Shown here one piece after another: positions 7,569-16,638 of a DNA stretch of 64,000 nt. Under the pieces are notes generated by a model. It was not told where the DNA came from and ran no database searches. It worked only from the letters and a program-made list of their open reading frames with translations. Positions within the stretch are counted from its first letter, which is position 1. The number at the start of each line of letters is the position of its first letter. Origin of the DNA: Nocardioides marmotae (GTDB lineage Bacteria; Actinomycetota; Actinomycetes; Propionibacteriales; Nocardioidaceae); NCBI RefSeq assembly GCF_013177455.1, contig NZ_CP053660.1, forward strand, positions 2,604,001 to 2,668,000, in the 5' to 3' direction. The translations under genes were made by a program, and so were the position numbers.

Positions 7569-9697
7569 CCCCTCGCCCGAATGAAATCGAGCAACTCCCG
7601 TCCCTCGAGCCGCTTCGTCTGGTTCCCCAGTCGGACATACAAGCCTGAGTCATTCACCAAGATCGGCTCCGCCGATGGCTCGACGACTACATGGCCGACA
7701 ACGCATCCGCGAACCTTGGGAAAGGTAACCGTCACACCCCGCATGACCGCAGCCTCTCCCAGGGCTCGACTGAGAAGGTCGCCGAGCAGCCAGCGTTCAT
7801 AACGGTCAACAGAGCTGTTGAAGAGCGCAAGATCCGGGTCAATACCCACCAGCGAGCCGTCGTCTGCGACGCCGATCAGTAGGTCGCCGCCGTCCGCGTT
7901 CATGAACGCCGCGACCGTTTTCAGGACGGCTTCCTCGATGTGCTTCGCCTTGCGCTCCTGCGTTGCGAGATCGATTCGCGCAGACGACTTGAACTCAAGC
8001 CGCTGGCCCTCTGGGGACGCCGCGAGAGCGATCAAGTCCCGCTCCTCCGCGCGAACAAGCCGCTTGATCGGACCTTGCCCCGCCAGAGCCCGCAGGGCAG
8101 TCAACGACTCGCTGAACCGATGCCCAGACTGAGAGCGGACGAGCAGTCCGAGGTCCTCTAGGCATTCCGCGGCCTCGCCAACCTCGCCGTCGTTGCGGAT
8201 CCAATCATTCAGCGAATCGGCATCGACATCGGGACTCAGGAGGTAAGCGGCATCCGGGTAGTGGAGTTCGAGAGCTTGGATTGTCTCGGCCCACGTGCGT
8301 GCCGCGCCACGTCGCCAGGTCTCGAGAACAGCCTCCACCGACCTCAGCGAAACGTCGGCGTCGTCGCCAATCTGTGAGGTTTCCTCAGACTCGATGCTTG
8401 AGCGCACAGCAGAGGCCAGTTGGCGAACGAAGAAGGGCCAGCCCCCTGTGACGCTATGAACAGCCGCGACCGCCTCGTCACTCCATCTCAGGAACATCGG
8501 GCGTCCGAGGCCCTTAATTAGGTCCGTGGTCTCCGTCGCTGAGAACGGGGTCATGAAGGTCGGATTGACCTGTCCAAACATCGGGTTGTCGACCCGTCCG
8601 TGCTCGGGACCCAGCGAACTCGACAGAAACACTTGGTTCGCGACACCGGAGAATACGAGGGACACGTTTGGAGCGACCTGAGCACACGACCGTAGGGCGC
8701 CGAGGAAAGCACGGACCTCCTGCGGGTCAGTCTTTGCCATCTGGACGAGGTGCTCGACCTCGTCAACAGCAATCACGATCCTGAGGCTGGGGTTCCTCGA
8801 CGCAATCCTGCGAACGCGATCAGCCAGATTGCCCACTGAAGCGCCGTCGACCAGGCCATCAGAATCGTTCCCGATGGTGACCCGCACCCCGGCAGCCGCT
8901 CTTGCAGCCCGGAGGTCTTCGAGGAGTGCGGTTAGCGCAGATCGCGCCACGTCGCCTAGCGAACTGGCTGTCACTAGTTGCATGTCAACGATCGTGATCA
9001 CGACACCTCGCGACAGCAAGGATCTCTTGAGTTCGCGGATGACCGAGGTCTTACCAGAGCGGCGCAACCCGAAGATCGCGATGTTCTGGTCGGCCAAAAC
9101 ACTCGACGACAAATCCCGAAGCAAACCCGCTCGTCCAAAGAAGTCATCGCCGGACACCGGGTTCTGCGCCTGATATAGGTCTCGATCACCGAGCCGTCCG
9201 CGGATCTCCTTCAGGAGCGCAACACGCATCTCGTGCGGGGCCATCGTCGTCAGAGCGGCAGCGTCCAGCACGACAATCGTCGTAGGGGAACTATCGTCGT
9301 GCGACCACTCGGCGACCTTCTTCGCCGCAGAAGCATCATTCGATACGACCACCGCCAGCTTGGTCGTCGGCGTGAATCTGACCTTCCCCAGCGACGAGCT
9401 CTGGCAGCCGTTCGAGATCTCGACCAAGTCGTTCGCGATGGCGTTATACGAGCGTCGCTGAAAGTCTCCCCACGGGGCGTGAAAGATCGCCACCTCGCCG
9501 CTGATGCCGAAGCGGCGCTCCACGTCCGTTCCAAGCCGAACGAGCGTGAACGTGAGGTTCTTCAGATCATCGTGCTCGACCTTGTCGGACAAGAAGAAGG
9601 TTGGGGTGGGATTGACCGAGGTCATCACGGCGTCGTCCAACGTGTGCACGAGCGGATGCTTCAGAAAGAACCGCTCGCGTACGTCTCGTAGCCCCAC
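7565..9697 (-). CDS. STAND-type P-loop ATPase with C-terminal Schlafen/AlbA_2 domain; candidate defence or cargo gene
   Basis: A 710-residue protein. Residues 1-170 are an alpha/beta region I cannot name. An NTPase module follows, led by a GDDFFGR box (about 182-188), with Walker A GLRRSGKTS near 210-218 and Walker B IVIAVDEVE with Asp312/Glu313. A helical region continues to about 560. The last 140 residues match the AlbA_2/Schlafen domain: EGQRLEFKSSARID, then AAFMNADGGDLLIGVADDG. A GTG at 9697 behind AGGGAG is chosen; TTG 9718 is the alternative. It lies on the opposite strand between two conserved transfer genes and has visibly less extreme GC3, so it looks like inserted cargo. A regulator role is possible. 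Confidence 0.85.
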   Translation of the reverse strand: MGLRDVRERFFLKHPLVHTLDDAVMTSVNPTPTFFLSDKVEHDDLKNLTFTLVRLGTDVERRFGISGEVAIFHAPWGDFQRRSYNAIANDLVEISNGCQSSSLGKVRFTPTTKLAVVVSNDASAAKKVAEWSHDDSSPTTIVVLDAAALTTMAPHEMRVALLKEIRGRLGDRDLYQAQNPVSGDDFFGRAGLLRDLSSSVLADQNIAIFGLRRSGKTSVIRELKRSLLSRGVVITIVDMQLVTASSLGDVARSALTALLEDLRAARAAAGVRVTIGNDSDGLVDGASVGNLADRVRRIASRNPSLRIVIAVDEVEHLVQMAKTDPQEVRAFLGALRSCAQVAPNVSLVFSGVANQVFLSSSLGPEHGRVDNPMFGQVNPTFMTPFSATETTDLIKGLGRPMFLRWSDEAVAAVHSVTGGWPFFVRQLASAVRSSIESEETSQIGDDADVSLRSVEAVLETWRRGAARTWAETIQALELHYPDAAYLLSPDVDADSLNDWIRNDGEVGEAAECLEDLGLLVRSQSGHRFSESLTALRALAGQGPIKRLVRAEERDLIALAASPEGQRLEFKSSARIDLATQERKAKHIEEAVLKTVAAFMNADGGDLLIGVADDGSLVGIDPDLALFNSSVDRYERWLLGDLLSRALGEAAVMRGVTVTFPKVRGCVVGHVVVEPSAEPILVNDSGLYVRLGNQTKRLEGRELLDFIRARG

Positions 9698-9852
9698 GTC
9701 GCTCCCTGTCGCACCCAAAGTTGTGGCTGGAACGCCCCCCGAACGGTACGAGACATCGGACCCGCTCGTGGTCGAATGCCGAAGTTGGTGACTTCAGGCG
9801 TGCGCGCTGGAAGAGCAGGGAAGAACCGGCGAACGTGGCTCACCTGTGGATC

Positions 9853-10143
9853 ATGGACGCTCGAGTGCGTAGCAGGGCAGCGGTCGGTCCCGACTTCGGT
9901 GCGCTTGGCGGCTCCGGAGACCTCCGCGCCATCGTCGGCGCGCTGCTGACCTACGGCCTGATCGTCGCCGTACTCATGCTCGTCATATCGGCGACCACGT
10001 GGGCAACCACATCGAGCTCAGGCAACTGGCACGCCGCGCAGAAGGCCAAAGCCGGCTGCTTCGTCGCGATCGGCGGGGCTGCTCTCACCGGCGCGGCACT
10101 CACCTGGGCCAACTGGCTGCTGGACATCGGGCCGCACCTATAA
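9853..10143 (+). CDS. Small two-helix membrane protein, DUF6112-like
   Basis: A 96-residue protein with the GGSGDLRAIVGALLTYGLIVAV-type first membrane helix, a short polar loop (SSGNWHAAQKAKAG) and a second helix ending near the C-terminus. This is the pattern I know as DUF6112 in actinobacterial conjugative elements. The role may be a pilin-like or channel subunit comparable to VirB2; this is inference. ATG 9853 is used; GTG 9835 in the same frame is possible. It is paralogous to the next gene. Confidence 0.75.
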   Translation: MDARVRSRAAVGPDFGALGGSGDLRAIVGALLTYGLIVAVLMLVISATTWATTSSSGNWHAAQKAKAGCFVAIGGAALTGAALTWANWLLDIGPHL

Positions 10144-10175
10144 GACGTCCGCCCACGACGTCAGGAGCCCCTCCG

Positions 10176-10481
10176 ATGGTCCTTCCCGCTACAGCCCTCC
10201 TGCTTCCACTCGACATCGAGATCGATCCGAACTCGAACGGGCTCCCGGGCATCGGCGAGCTCAAGCAGATCGTCGGCGCCTCGATGACGGTCGGGCTGAT
10301 CCTCGCCGTGCTCGCCCTGATCATCTCCGCGATCGTGTGGGCTCTCGGCGCGAACTCGAGCAACCCGCACCTCGCGGGCAGGGGCAAGCTCGGCGTACTC
10401 GTCGCCGTGGGCGCTGCGATCGTCTGCGGCGCCTCGGTGACGCTCGTGAACTTCTTCTGGAACGTCGGCCAGCAGGTCTGA
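10176..10481 (+). CDS. Second DUF6112-like small membrane protein
   Basis: A 101-residue protein preceded by AGGAG. After a hydrophobic N-terminus it shows the same layout as its upstream neighbour: GIGELKQIVGASMTVGLILAV, a short polar loop, then a second helix and a terminal W/NVGQQV. The shared positions show a tandem duplication with divergence. It probably forms part of the transfer channel or a pilus-like structure together with its paralog and the TrbL-like protein 11 bp downstream. Confidence 0.75.
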   Translation: MVLPATALLLPLDIEIDPNSNGLPGIGELKQIVGASMTVGLILAVLALIISAIVWALGANSSNPHLAGRGKLGVLVAVGAAIVCGASVTLVNFFWNVGQQV

Positions 10482-10492
10482 GGGCGATCGTC

Positions 10493-11791
10493 ATGGGTGT
10501 CTGCGATGTGCCGGTGATCCACGAGGTCTGCAACGCGGCCGGGGACGCGGCCGGAGCGGTAGTGACGGCGCCGTTCGACTGGCTCGCGCAGGGCATGGGC
10601 GGAGCGGCCGAGTGGATGTTCGCGTCCGTGTGGAAGGTCATCGACTCCACGACCTATGTCGACGTGACCAGCGGCGAGTACACGAAGGTCTACAACATCA
10701 TGTTCGGCGTCGGCGTCTTCGTGACGCTCGGCTTCTTCATGCTCCAAGTCATCGGCGGCATGATCCGCCGCGAACCGGCCGCCCTGTCCAGAGCCGCGCT
10801 CGGGCTGGCCAAGTCGATCCTCGGATCATTCGTCGCCCTCGCGTTGCTCGCGACAGCGCTCGAGATCACCGACCAGCTCTGCATCGGCATCGTCAACGCC
10901 GCCGGCACCAACATGAACGAGATGGGCGACAAGGTCGCCGTACTCGCCGCGGGGCTTGGCACCATCAACCTCGCCGCACCCGGGGCCGGCGCGATCCTGA
11001 CGATCTTCCTTGCCAGTCTCGCCATCGTCGGCGCGATGGTGGTGTGGATCAGCCTCCTGATCCGCAATGCGCTCCTGCTGATCGCGATCGTCTTCGCGCC
11101 GATCGCACTCGCCGGATCGAGCTGGGACCACACCCGATCCTGGCTGGCCCGCTGGGCGACCTTCGTGCTCGCGATGATCCTCTCGAAGGTCGTCCTCGTG
11201 GTGATCTTCCTACTCGCGACCGCGCAAGTATCTGCGCCGATCGACGCGGACCTGGAGTCCGTCAGCCAGCCGATGGCCGGCGTCGTCCTGATGCTGATGG
11301 CCGGGTTCGCGCCGTACCTGACCTATAAGGCCATCGCTTTCATGGGCTTCGACATGTACCACGCGATGTCGGCTGAGCAGGAGGCCAAGGGTGCTCTCAA
11401 TCGCCCGATGCCGATTCCGCTATCCCGGCGCACTGGCAGTGAGCCGGCCAAGGTCCTGGGCGACAGCGGCGCAGGAGGCGGTGGCAGTGGCAGTACGGGG
11501 GTTGGCAGCTCGCCCGTGACCGCGGGACCGTCCGCTGGCGGACTCTCGAGTGGTGCGGCTGGCGTTGGCGCGGGGACCGGGAGCGCCTCGGGAGGTGCAG
11601 CGGCAGCAGGCGGAGCAGCAGCCGCTGGAGTGGTGGTCGCGAGGGAGGCCGCCGCGGCCGGCCCTGGGCTCGGCAACTTCGTCGCTGCGCAGGCGACCGG
11701 TCACCCAGACGCGCACGAGTCTGCTGTGCCCTCGACCGTCCCACCGCCGGTCGCGGACTCGACGCTGGTCAGCACGGCCGGGAAGAAGTGA
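10493..11791 (+). CDS. TrbL/VirB6-like polytopic conjugal transfer protein
   Basis: The 432-residue product has about six transmembrane segments between residues 60 and 290, including a long amphipathic region and a QPMAGVVLMLMAGFAPYLTYKAIAFMG end. A Gly/Ala/Ser-rich, low-complexity cytoplasmic or wall-side tail follows to the C-terminus. Topology and place between DUF6112-like and SCO6880-like genes fit the inner-membrane channel component (VirB6/TrbL) of Gram-positive type IV secretion. GAGGGCGA precedes the ATG at 10493. Confidence 0.8.
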   Translation: MGVCDVPVIHEVCNAAGDAAGAVVTAPFDWLAQGMGGAAEWMFASVWKVIDSTTYVDVTSGEYTKVYNIMFGVGVFVTLGFFMLQVIGGMIRREPAALSRAALGLAKSILGSFVALALLATALEITDQLCIGIVNAAGTNMNEMGDKVAVLAAGLGTINLAAPGAGAILTIFLASLAIVGAMVVWISLLIRNALLLIAIVFAPIALAGSSWDHTRSWLARWATFVLAMILSKVVLVVIFLLATAQVSAPIDADLESVSQPMAGVVLMLMAGFAPYLTYKAIAFMGFDMYHAMSAEQEAKGALNRPMPIPLSRRTGSEPAKVLGDSGAGGGGSGSTGVGSSPVTAGPSAGGLSSGAAGVGAGTGSASGGAAAAGGAAAAGVVVAREAAAAGPGLGNFVAAQATGHPDAHESAVPSTVPPPVADSTLVSTAGKK

Positions 11792-11797
11792 TCGGCC

Positions 11798-13246
11798 GTG
11801 GCCACCACGACCGGCGAACCGCAATTGACCCCGATCAAGTTCTCGCGCCTGACGAGGCGCGGGGTACTGCTCGGACTGTCCGGACCCCAACTGCTTATGG
11901 CCAGCCTCGCGTCGGGCACCTTGATCATCGGCCTGTACGTCGGCGCCGTGATGATGACCTTCCCGATCATCCTGTCCTTCGTCGCACTGGCTTTCGTCGG
12001 CGTCGGAGGGCGCAAGCTCATCGAGTGGGCGCCGGTCGGCGCGCGGTGGCTCTGGCGAGACACCGGCGGGCAACTGCTGTACCGCCGTCGCACCGTGAAG
12101 CCGCGCCCCGCCGGCACGCTGGCGCTGCCAGGCGATGCCGCTCGGCTGCGTCAATGGGTCGACCCCGAGACCGCCGCCGTCATGATTCACGACCCACACG
12201 CAGCGACGCTGACCGCGATCGTCGGTGTCTCCCACCCCGCGTTCGTACTACTCGACCCGGCTGAGCAGGAGCGCCGCGTCGTCTCGTGGGGCCGCGTCCT
12301 GGCGACGGCATGCCGCTCCGGACGAATCGCCTCCGTCCAGGTGATGGAGCGGACACTGCCCGACTCAGGCAAGGGCCTCGCCGACTGGTGGGAGCAACAC
12401 GGCAACCGCTCTCGCTCCTGGGCATCGACGACGTACGGCGAGCTCGTCGACCGCGCCGGCCCGGCCGGCGAGCGCCACGCGTCGACCGTCTCGATCTCCC
12501 TCGACATGAAGGTGGCCGGGCGAGCGATCCGGGCAGCCGGAGGAGGGCAGCGAGGGGCGGCCGCCGTACTCCGGCAGGAGATGGCGACCATGCTCGCGGC
12601 CCTCCGGTCCGCCGACCTCTCCCCCGGCGAATGGCTCACGCCCGGAGACCTCGCGCTGATCCTGCGATCGGCCTACGACCCCGCCGTCGCCGGTGCGCTC
12701 GAGCGCCAAGGCGACATCGGCCGAGACCTCGCTACCGCCGGACCCGTCGCGGTCACCGAATCGTGGGGCTTCTTGCGGAGCGACTCGGCGCACCACTGCG
12801 TCCTCTGGATCAGTGAGTGGCCGCGATCCCTCGTGTACCCCGGCTTCCTCGCACCCCTGCTGCTCTCCTCCGGCGTTCGTCGAACCTTCACGCTGCTCTA
12901 CACGCCGATGCGCACCGACCGCGCAGCCCGCGACATCCGCAAGAAGAAGACCGAGTACATCTCGGATGCCGCCCAGCGGCAGAAGATCGGCCAGATCGAG
13001 GACGCCCAGCAAACCGCTGAGTACCAGGACGTTCTGCAACAGGAAGCCGACCTCACCGCAGGACACGGGGTCCTCCGCTGCACCGGGTTCGTCGCTGTTA
13101 GCGCTACCGATCCGGACGAGCTGGAGCGCGCCGTCGCCGCTATAGAGCAGGCGGCGATCCAAGCGTCATGCGAGACGCGCCGGCTCTGGGGGCAGCAGGC
13201 TCAGGGCTTCTCGGCGTCCGCCCTCCCCCTGGCCCGGCCGATCTGA
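11798..13246 (+). CDS. SCO6880-family conjugal transfer protein (PrgI/VirB4 N-terminal-like)
   Basis: A 482-residue protein starting at GTG 11798, 6 bp after the channel gene. Two hydrophobic segments (residues about 28-70) are followed by a large soluble region with no P-loop. The family is known in actinobacterial elements as SCO6880-like. The membrane part resembles VirB3/PrgI and the soluble part the N-terminal domain of VirB4. The ATPase domain is encoded separately at 14069. A strong hairpin follows 79 bp after the stop. Confidence 0.85.
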   Translation: MATTTGEPQLTPIKFSRLTRRGVLLGLSGPQLLMASLASGTLIIGLYVGAVMMTFPIILSFVALAFVGVGGRKLIEWAPVGARWLWRDTGGQLLYRRRTVKPRPAGTLALPGDAARLRQWVDPETAAVMIHDPHAATLTAIVGVSHPAFVLLDPAEQERRVVSWGRVLATACRSGRIASVQVMERTLPDSGKGLADWWEQHGNRSRSWASTTYGELVDRAGPAGERHASTVSISLDMKVAGRAIRAAGGGQRGAAAVLRQEMATMLAALRSADLSPGEWLTPGDLALILRSAYDPAVAGALERQGDIGRDLATAGPVAVTESWGFLRSDSAHHCVLWISEWPRSLVYPGFLAPLLLSSGVRRTFTLLYTPMRTDRAARDIRKKKTEYISDAAQRQKIGQIEDAQQTAEYQDVLQQEADLTAGHGVLRCTGFVAVSATDPDELERAVAAIEQAAIQASCETRRLWGQQAQGFSASALPLARPI

Positions 13247-13324
13247 CCTTCGGACGCTGTTGGAGTTCTCCACAGATTCGCGAAAACCCGGACGGAGGCG
13301 CTCGCGCTGCGCCATCCTGGCTCT

Positions 13325-13360
13325 AGATCCCGCAGGAGACCCGAGACTCCTGCGGGATCT
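13325..13360 (+). terminator. Perfect 14-bp hairpin after the first transfer operon
   Basis: The stem arms AGATCCCGCAGGAG (13325-13338) and its exact complement (13347-13360) enclose an 8-nt loop and are followed by TCTATT. It separates the channel genes from the ATPase/coupling-protein genes. The surrounding gap 13247-13667 shows no other gene that I can support. Confidence 0.75.
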
Positions 13361-13667
13361 TCTATTCGGAGGCTCCGGGTCGTCCCCGCAAGCACCGCTC
13401 CTATTCGCTGGCCCTTGTCGGTGCCCTGCCGTAGTTGAGTCCCCGACATGCGAGCGAGTCGACGACCGATGCGTCGATGCCACATCCGGTCCAACTCACG
13501 CCCTGCTGCCGACGAGGCGAGTGCGCCATGTTGGTATCTCCGGTCCGTGAACACGCCCCGCCACGGTAGGCCGCAAGCGTAGGTCGATGACCGCGTGGCG
13601 TTCCGTCAGCGGCGACGGAGCGCCACACGCACCTTCTCGATGAGTACCGCTCGTCCAGGAGGATTCG

Positions 13668-14072
13668 ATGCCCAGCTCCAACGACCCCGTCGTCGACGCC
13701 GACGAACTCCGGGAAGCCGTCCGCGGTCTCGCACACCCAACCCGATCGATCGACGACCCGACGGCGGTGTACCTGGTCCTCGGTGCCCTCAGCTCGGCAC
13801 TCGCGTCGCTGAGTCAGTTGCTCCATCAACTCGGGGAGTTCCACGACGGGCCGACGCGCGAGCAGTGGACGAACGCCGACCCGAATGCAGGCCGCGCTGC
13901 GTCGTACGAGGTCTCGTGGGAGCTGCATCGCGCGGCTGAGATGGTCCACCATTCCGCTGACCGTGTCGACCGTGCGCACGAGGTCGAGGCGACCATCGCC
14001 TACGACATCGCCCACTGCCCGTTGCTCGCACCGGTCCCCCGGCCCCTGCAGGATCGCGAGGTGTCGTTGTGA
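13668..14072 (+). CDS. Unknown transfer-region protein, 134 aa
   Basis: The start is ATG 13668 behind AGGAGG, and the stop overlaps the ATPase start as GTGA. The product is a soluble, mostly helical protein rich in His and Asp (LSQLLHQLGEFHDGPTR; ELHRAAEMVHHSADRVDRAHE), probably a short coiled-coil or helical hairpin. I recognise no family. Tight coupling to the VirB4-like ATPase points to an accessory transfer role. Confidence 0.7.
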   Translation: MPSSNDPVVDADELREAVRGLAHPTRSIDDPTAVYLVLGALSSALASLSQLLHQLGEFHDGPTREQWTNADPNAGRAASYEVSWELHRAAEMVHHSADRVDRAHEVEATIAYDIAHCPLLAPVPRPLQDREVSL

Positions 14073-15562
14073 CCGGCTGGCAGGACGGCCGACTCCATTC
14101 GGCCGTACTGGTGTCCCCCGGACGTGAGCGCCGCAGGGACCGGAAGCTGCGCAAGGCCGCCGCCCGAGCCCGGCTGTCGGAGGACCGCGAAGCGCGGCGT
14201 AGCGAGGCGAAGCGAAAGGCCGACGCACTCACCACAGAGAAGCGTTCCGCCGTCACCCTTCCCCGAGCCGGAGAATCTGGCCCGGCAGCGCTCCGCACTC
14301 CCGGACGGTTCCGGCTGCCGCGGCATCAGGACACCTCGGCCACTCTTGCCGGCGCGTACCCGTTCCTCGCCGAAGGGGGTCTCGGCAGCGAGGGCGTCTT
14401 CGTCGGCCAGGACCTCTATTCCGGAAGTTCGTTCGTCTACGACCCGTGGATCCTCTACGCCCGCGGCCACATCACTGCCCCGAACCTCGTCCTCGCCGGC
14501 ATTGTCGGCTCCGGCAAGTCCTGCCTCGCCAAGAGCCTCTACACCCGCTCGATCCCGTTCGGCCGCCGCGTCTACGTTCCCGGCGACCCCAAGGGCGAGC
14601 ACACCGCCGTCGCCGAAGCGGTCGGCGGACGCGCCATTGCCCTGGGCCACGGCATGCCCAACCGGCTCAACCCGCTCGACCAGGGCCACCGTCCTTCCGG
14701 GTACGACGACGCGCAGTGGGGCAGCCAGATCGCATCCCGTCGCCGTGACCTCGTCGGAGCGCTCGCCGAGACCGTCCTCGAACGCCGTCTCACCCCGCTC
14801 GAGCACACCGCCGTCGACATCGCGATCGACCGCACCGTCCGCGGTGCGGACGTACCCGTGCTCCCCATGGTCGTCGACAGACTCCTCGCCCCCGACCCGG
14901 CCGACGATCCCGACGGCCGGCTCACCGAGGACGGGCGCCTCGTCGGCCACGCCCTGCGTCGCCTCGTCGCAGGCGACCTCGCCGGGCTCTTCGACGGACC
15001 CTCCACGGTCACGTTCGACCCGCGCCTCCCGATGATCTCCCTCGATCTGTCCCGCGTCACCGAGAACGCCACCCTCATATCGGTCCTGATGACCTGCGCC
15101 TCGGCGTGGATGGAGTCGGCTCTGCTCGACCCCAGTGGGGGCCAGCGCTGGGTCGTGTACGACGAGGCCTGGCGGCTCATGTCCCACCCCGCGTTGCTGC
15201 GGCGGATGGACGCCCACTGGCGCCTCGCGCGGCATTACGGCATCGCGAACATGCTGATCTTCCACAAGCTCACCGACCTCGACAACGTCGGCGACTCCGG
15301 CTCCGCCATGCGCGCTCTCGCCTCGTCGCTGCTCGCGAACGCGGAGACCCGCATCGTCTACCGCCAGGAAGCCGACCAACTCGGTGCGACCTCAGCAGCG
15401 CTCGGGCTCACCGGCACCGAGCAGTCCCTCATCCCCACCCTCGGCACCGGCCAGGGGCTGTGGCGCATCAAGAACCGCTCCTTCGCTGTCCAGCACCAGA
15501 TGCACCCCGCCGAGCTCGAGCTCTTCGACACCACCGGACGCATGACGGGAGCCGGGGCATGA
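14069..15562 (+). CDS. VirB4/TraC-like transfer ATPase
   Basis: A 497-residue ATPase with a basic N-terminal coil (residues 13-55), Walker A GIVGSGKS at about 143-150, a PGDPKGEH motif after it, and Walker B WVVYDEAW near residue 365. The C-terminal part has the usual HKLTDLDNVGDSGSAMRALASSLLANAETRIVY-type region of VirB4 enzymes (about 395-430). It powers substrate transfer or channel assembly at the membrane. The N-terminal VirB4 domain is absent and is probably supplied by the SCO6880-like protein. The start overlaps the previous stop (GTGA) and the end overlaps the next start (ATGA). Confidence 0.9.
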   Translation: MTGWQDGRLHSAVLVSPGRERRRDRKLRKAAARARLSEDREARRSEAKRKADALTTEKRSAVTLPRAGESGPAALRTPGRFRLPRHQDTSATLAGAYPFLAEGGLGSEGVFVGQDLYSGSSFVYDPWILYARGHITAPNLVLAGIVGSGKSCLAKSLYTRSIPFGRRVYVPGDPKGEHTAVAEAVGGRAIALGHGMPNRLNPLDQGHRPSGYDDAQWGSQIASRRRDLVGALAETVLERRLTPLEHTAVDIAIDRTVRGADVPVLPMVVDRLLAPDPADDPDGRLTEDGRLVGHALRRLVAGDLAGLFDGPSTVTFDPRLPMISLDLSRVTENATLISVLMTCASAWMESALLDPSGGQRWVVYDEAWRLMSHPALLRRMDAHWRLARHYGIANMLIFHKLTDLDNVGDSGSAMRALASSLLANAETRIVYRQEADQLGATSAALGLTGTEQSLIPTLGTGQGLWRIKNRSFAVQHQMHPAELELFDTTGRMTGAGA

Positions 15563-16638
15563 CCACTCAAGCTCGGGGACGGGCGGCCCGCGAGGCCAAG
15601 CTCGAGGCCCTCCAGGAGCAGCTGTCCGAGTCCGTCGCGGCGCTCGTGACCGGTGAGGACTGGAAGCGCGCCCTGACCTTCTCAGCCCAGTTCCGAGGAC
15701 GCAGCTTCGGGAACTCGATGCTGATCTCGGCGCAACACTTCGCGGCGTACAACGAGGGCAAGGTGCCTGAGCCGACCCCGACGTACGTCGCCGGATTCCA
15801 CCAGTGGCTCTCGCTTGGGCGCAGCGTCGCGAAGGGCCAGCGCGGCTACGGCATCCTCGCACCAGTGACGGGCCGGTTCGCCTCGTCCACGCCGGACGAC
15901 CGGAACTCCTGGCGACGACTGGCGCGCAACGAGAAGCCGATGTCTGGCGAGTACGCCCGCACCCGCATGGTCGGCGTCAAGCCGACCTATGTCTGGGACA
16001 TCTCCCAGACCACGGGCGACCCTGTGCCCGAACTTCCCCGCCCCTCCCTGCTCCAGGGGCAAGCGCCAGATGGGCTGTGGGACGGGCTCGCCGACCAGAT
16101 CACGTCCGCGGGCTTCGAACTCCGTCTCGTCTCTTCGGCTTCGGCGATCGGCGGCGCCAACGGCCTGACCGACTACCTCTCCCGCGAGGTCTCGATCCGC
16201 GTGGACATGGACGAAGCGGCCCAGGTCAAGACCCTCGCCCACGAACTCGGCCATGTCCTTCTCCACGCGCCGCCGGAGAGCGCCCTGTCGACCGAGTCCG
16301 CCGCCGACGCGACCTTGCACCGTGGGATAGCCGAGGTGGAAGCCGAATCCGTCGCGCTCATGGTCGGTGCCACACATGGGCTCGACACCTCTTCCTACAC
16401 GGTGCCGTACGTGTCGACCTGGGCGGCGAGCGTCCTGGGCAACAACCCGGTCGAGGTCGTCCAATCGACTGCCGAACGCGTCCGCGCGACCGCGCTCGGC
16501 ATCCTCGACAAGGTCGACACCCAGCAGGTCGGCGACGGCAACCCGCCTGGGCTCGACCGCGAAGCCCTCAGCCACCGGACCGGGACGGCTCCTGTCGTCA
16601 CCGACGCACGGCGCGATGGGTCCGTGCTCGAACTATGA
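15559..16638 (+). CDS. ArdC-like ssDNA-binding protein with ImmA/IrrE metallopeptidase motif
   Basis: The 359-residue product has an N-terminal region typical of ArdC (RGRSFGNSMLISAQ, then FHQWLSLGRSVAKGQRGYGILAP, residues about 50-105) and a C-terminal zinc-peptidase motif HELGH at 228-232 followed by a distal Glu in EVEAESVALMVG. ArdC proteins bind single-stranded DNA and protect incoming elements from restriction, so an antirestriction role during transfer is likely. It is locked into the operon by ATGA overlaps at both ends. Confidence 0.85.
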   Translation: MTTQARGRAAREAKLEALQEQLSESVAALVTGEDWKRALTFSAQFRGRSFGNSMLISAQHFAAYNEGKVPEPTPTYVAGFHQWLSLGRSVAKGQRGYGILAPVTGRFASSTPDDRNSWRRLARNEKPMSGEYARTRMVGVKPTYVWDISQTTGDPVPELPRPSLLQGQAPDGLWDGLADQITSAGFELRLVSSASAIGGANGLTDYLSREVSIRVDMDEAAQVKTLAHELGHVLLHAPPESALSTESAADATLHRGIAEVEAESVALMVGATHGLDTSSYTVPYVSTWAASVLGNNPVEVVQSTAERVRATALGILDKVDTQQVGDGNPPGLDREALSHRTGTAPVVTDARRDGSVLEL

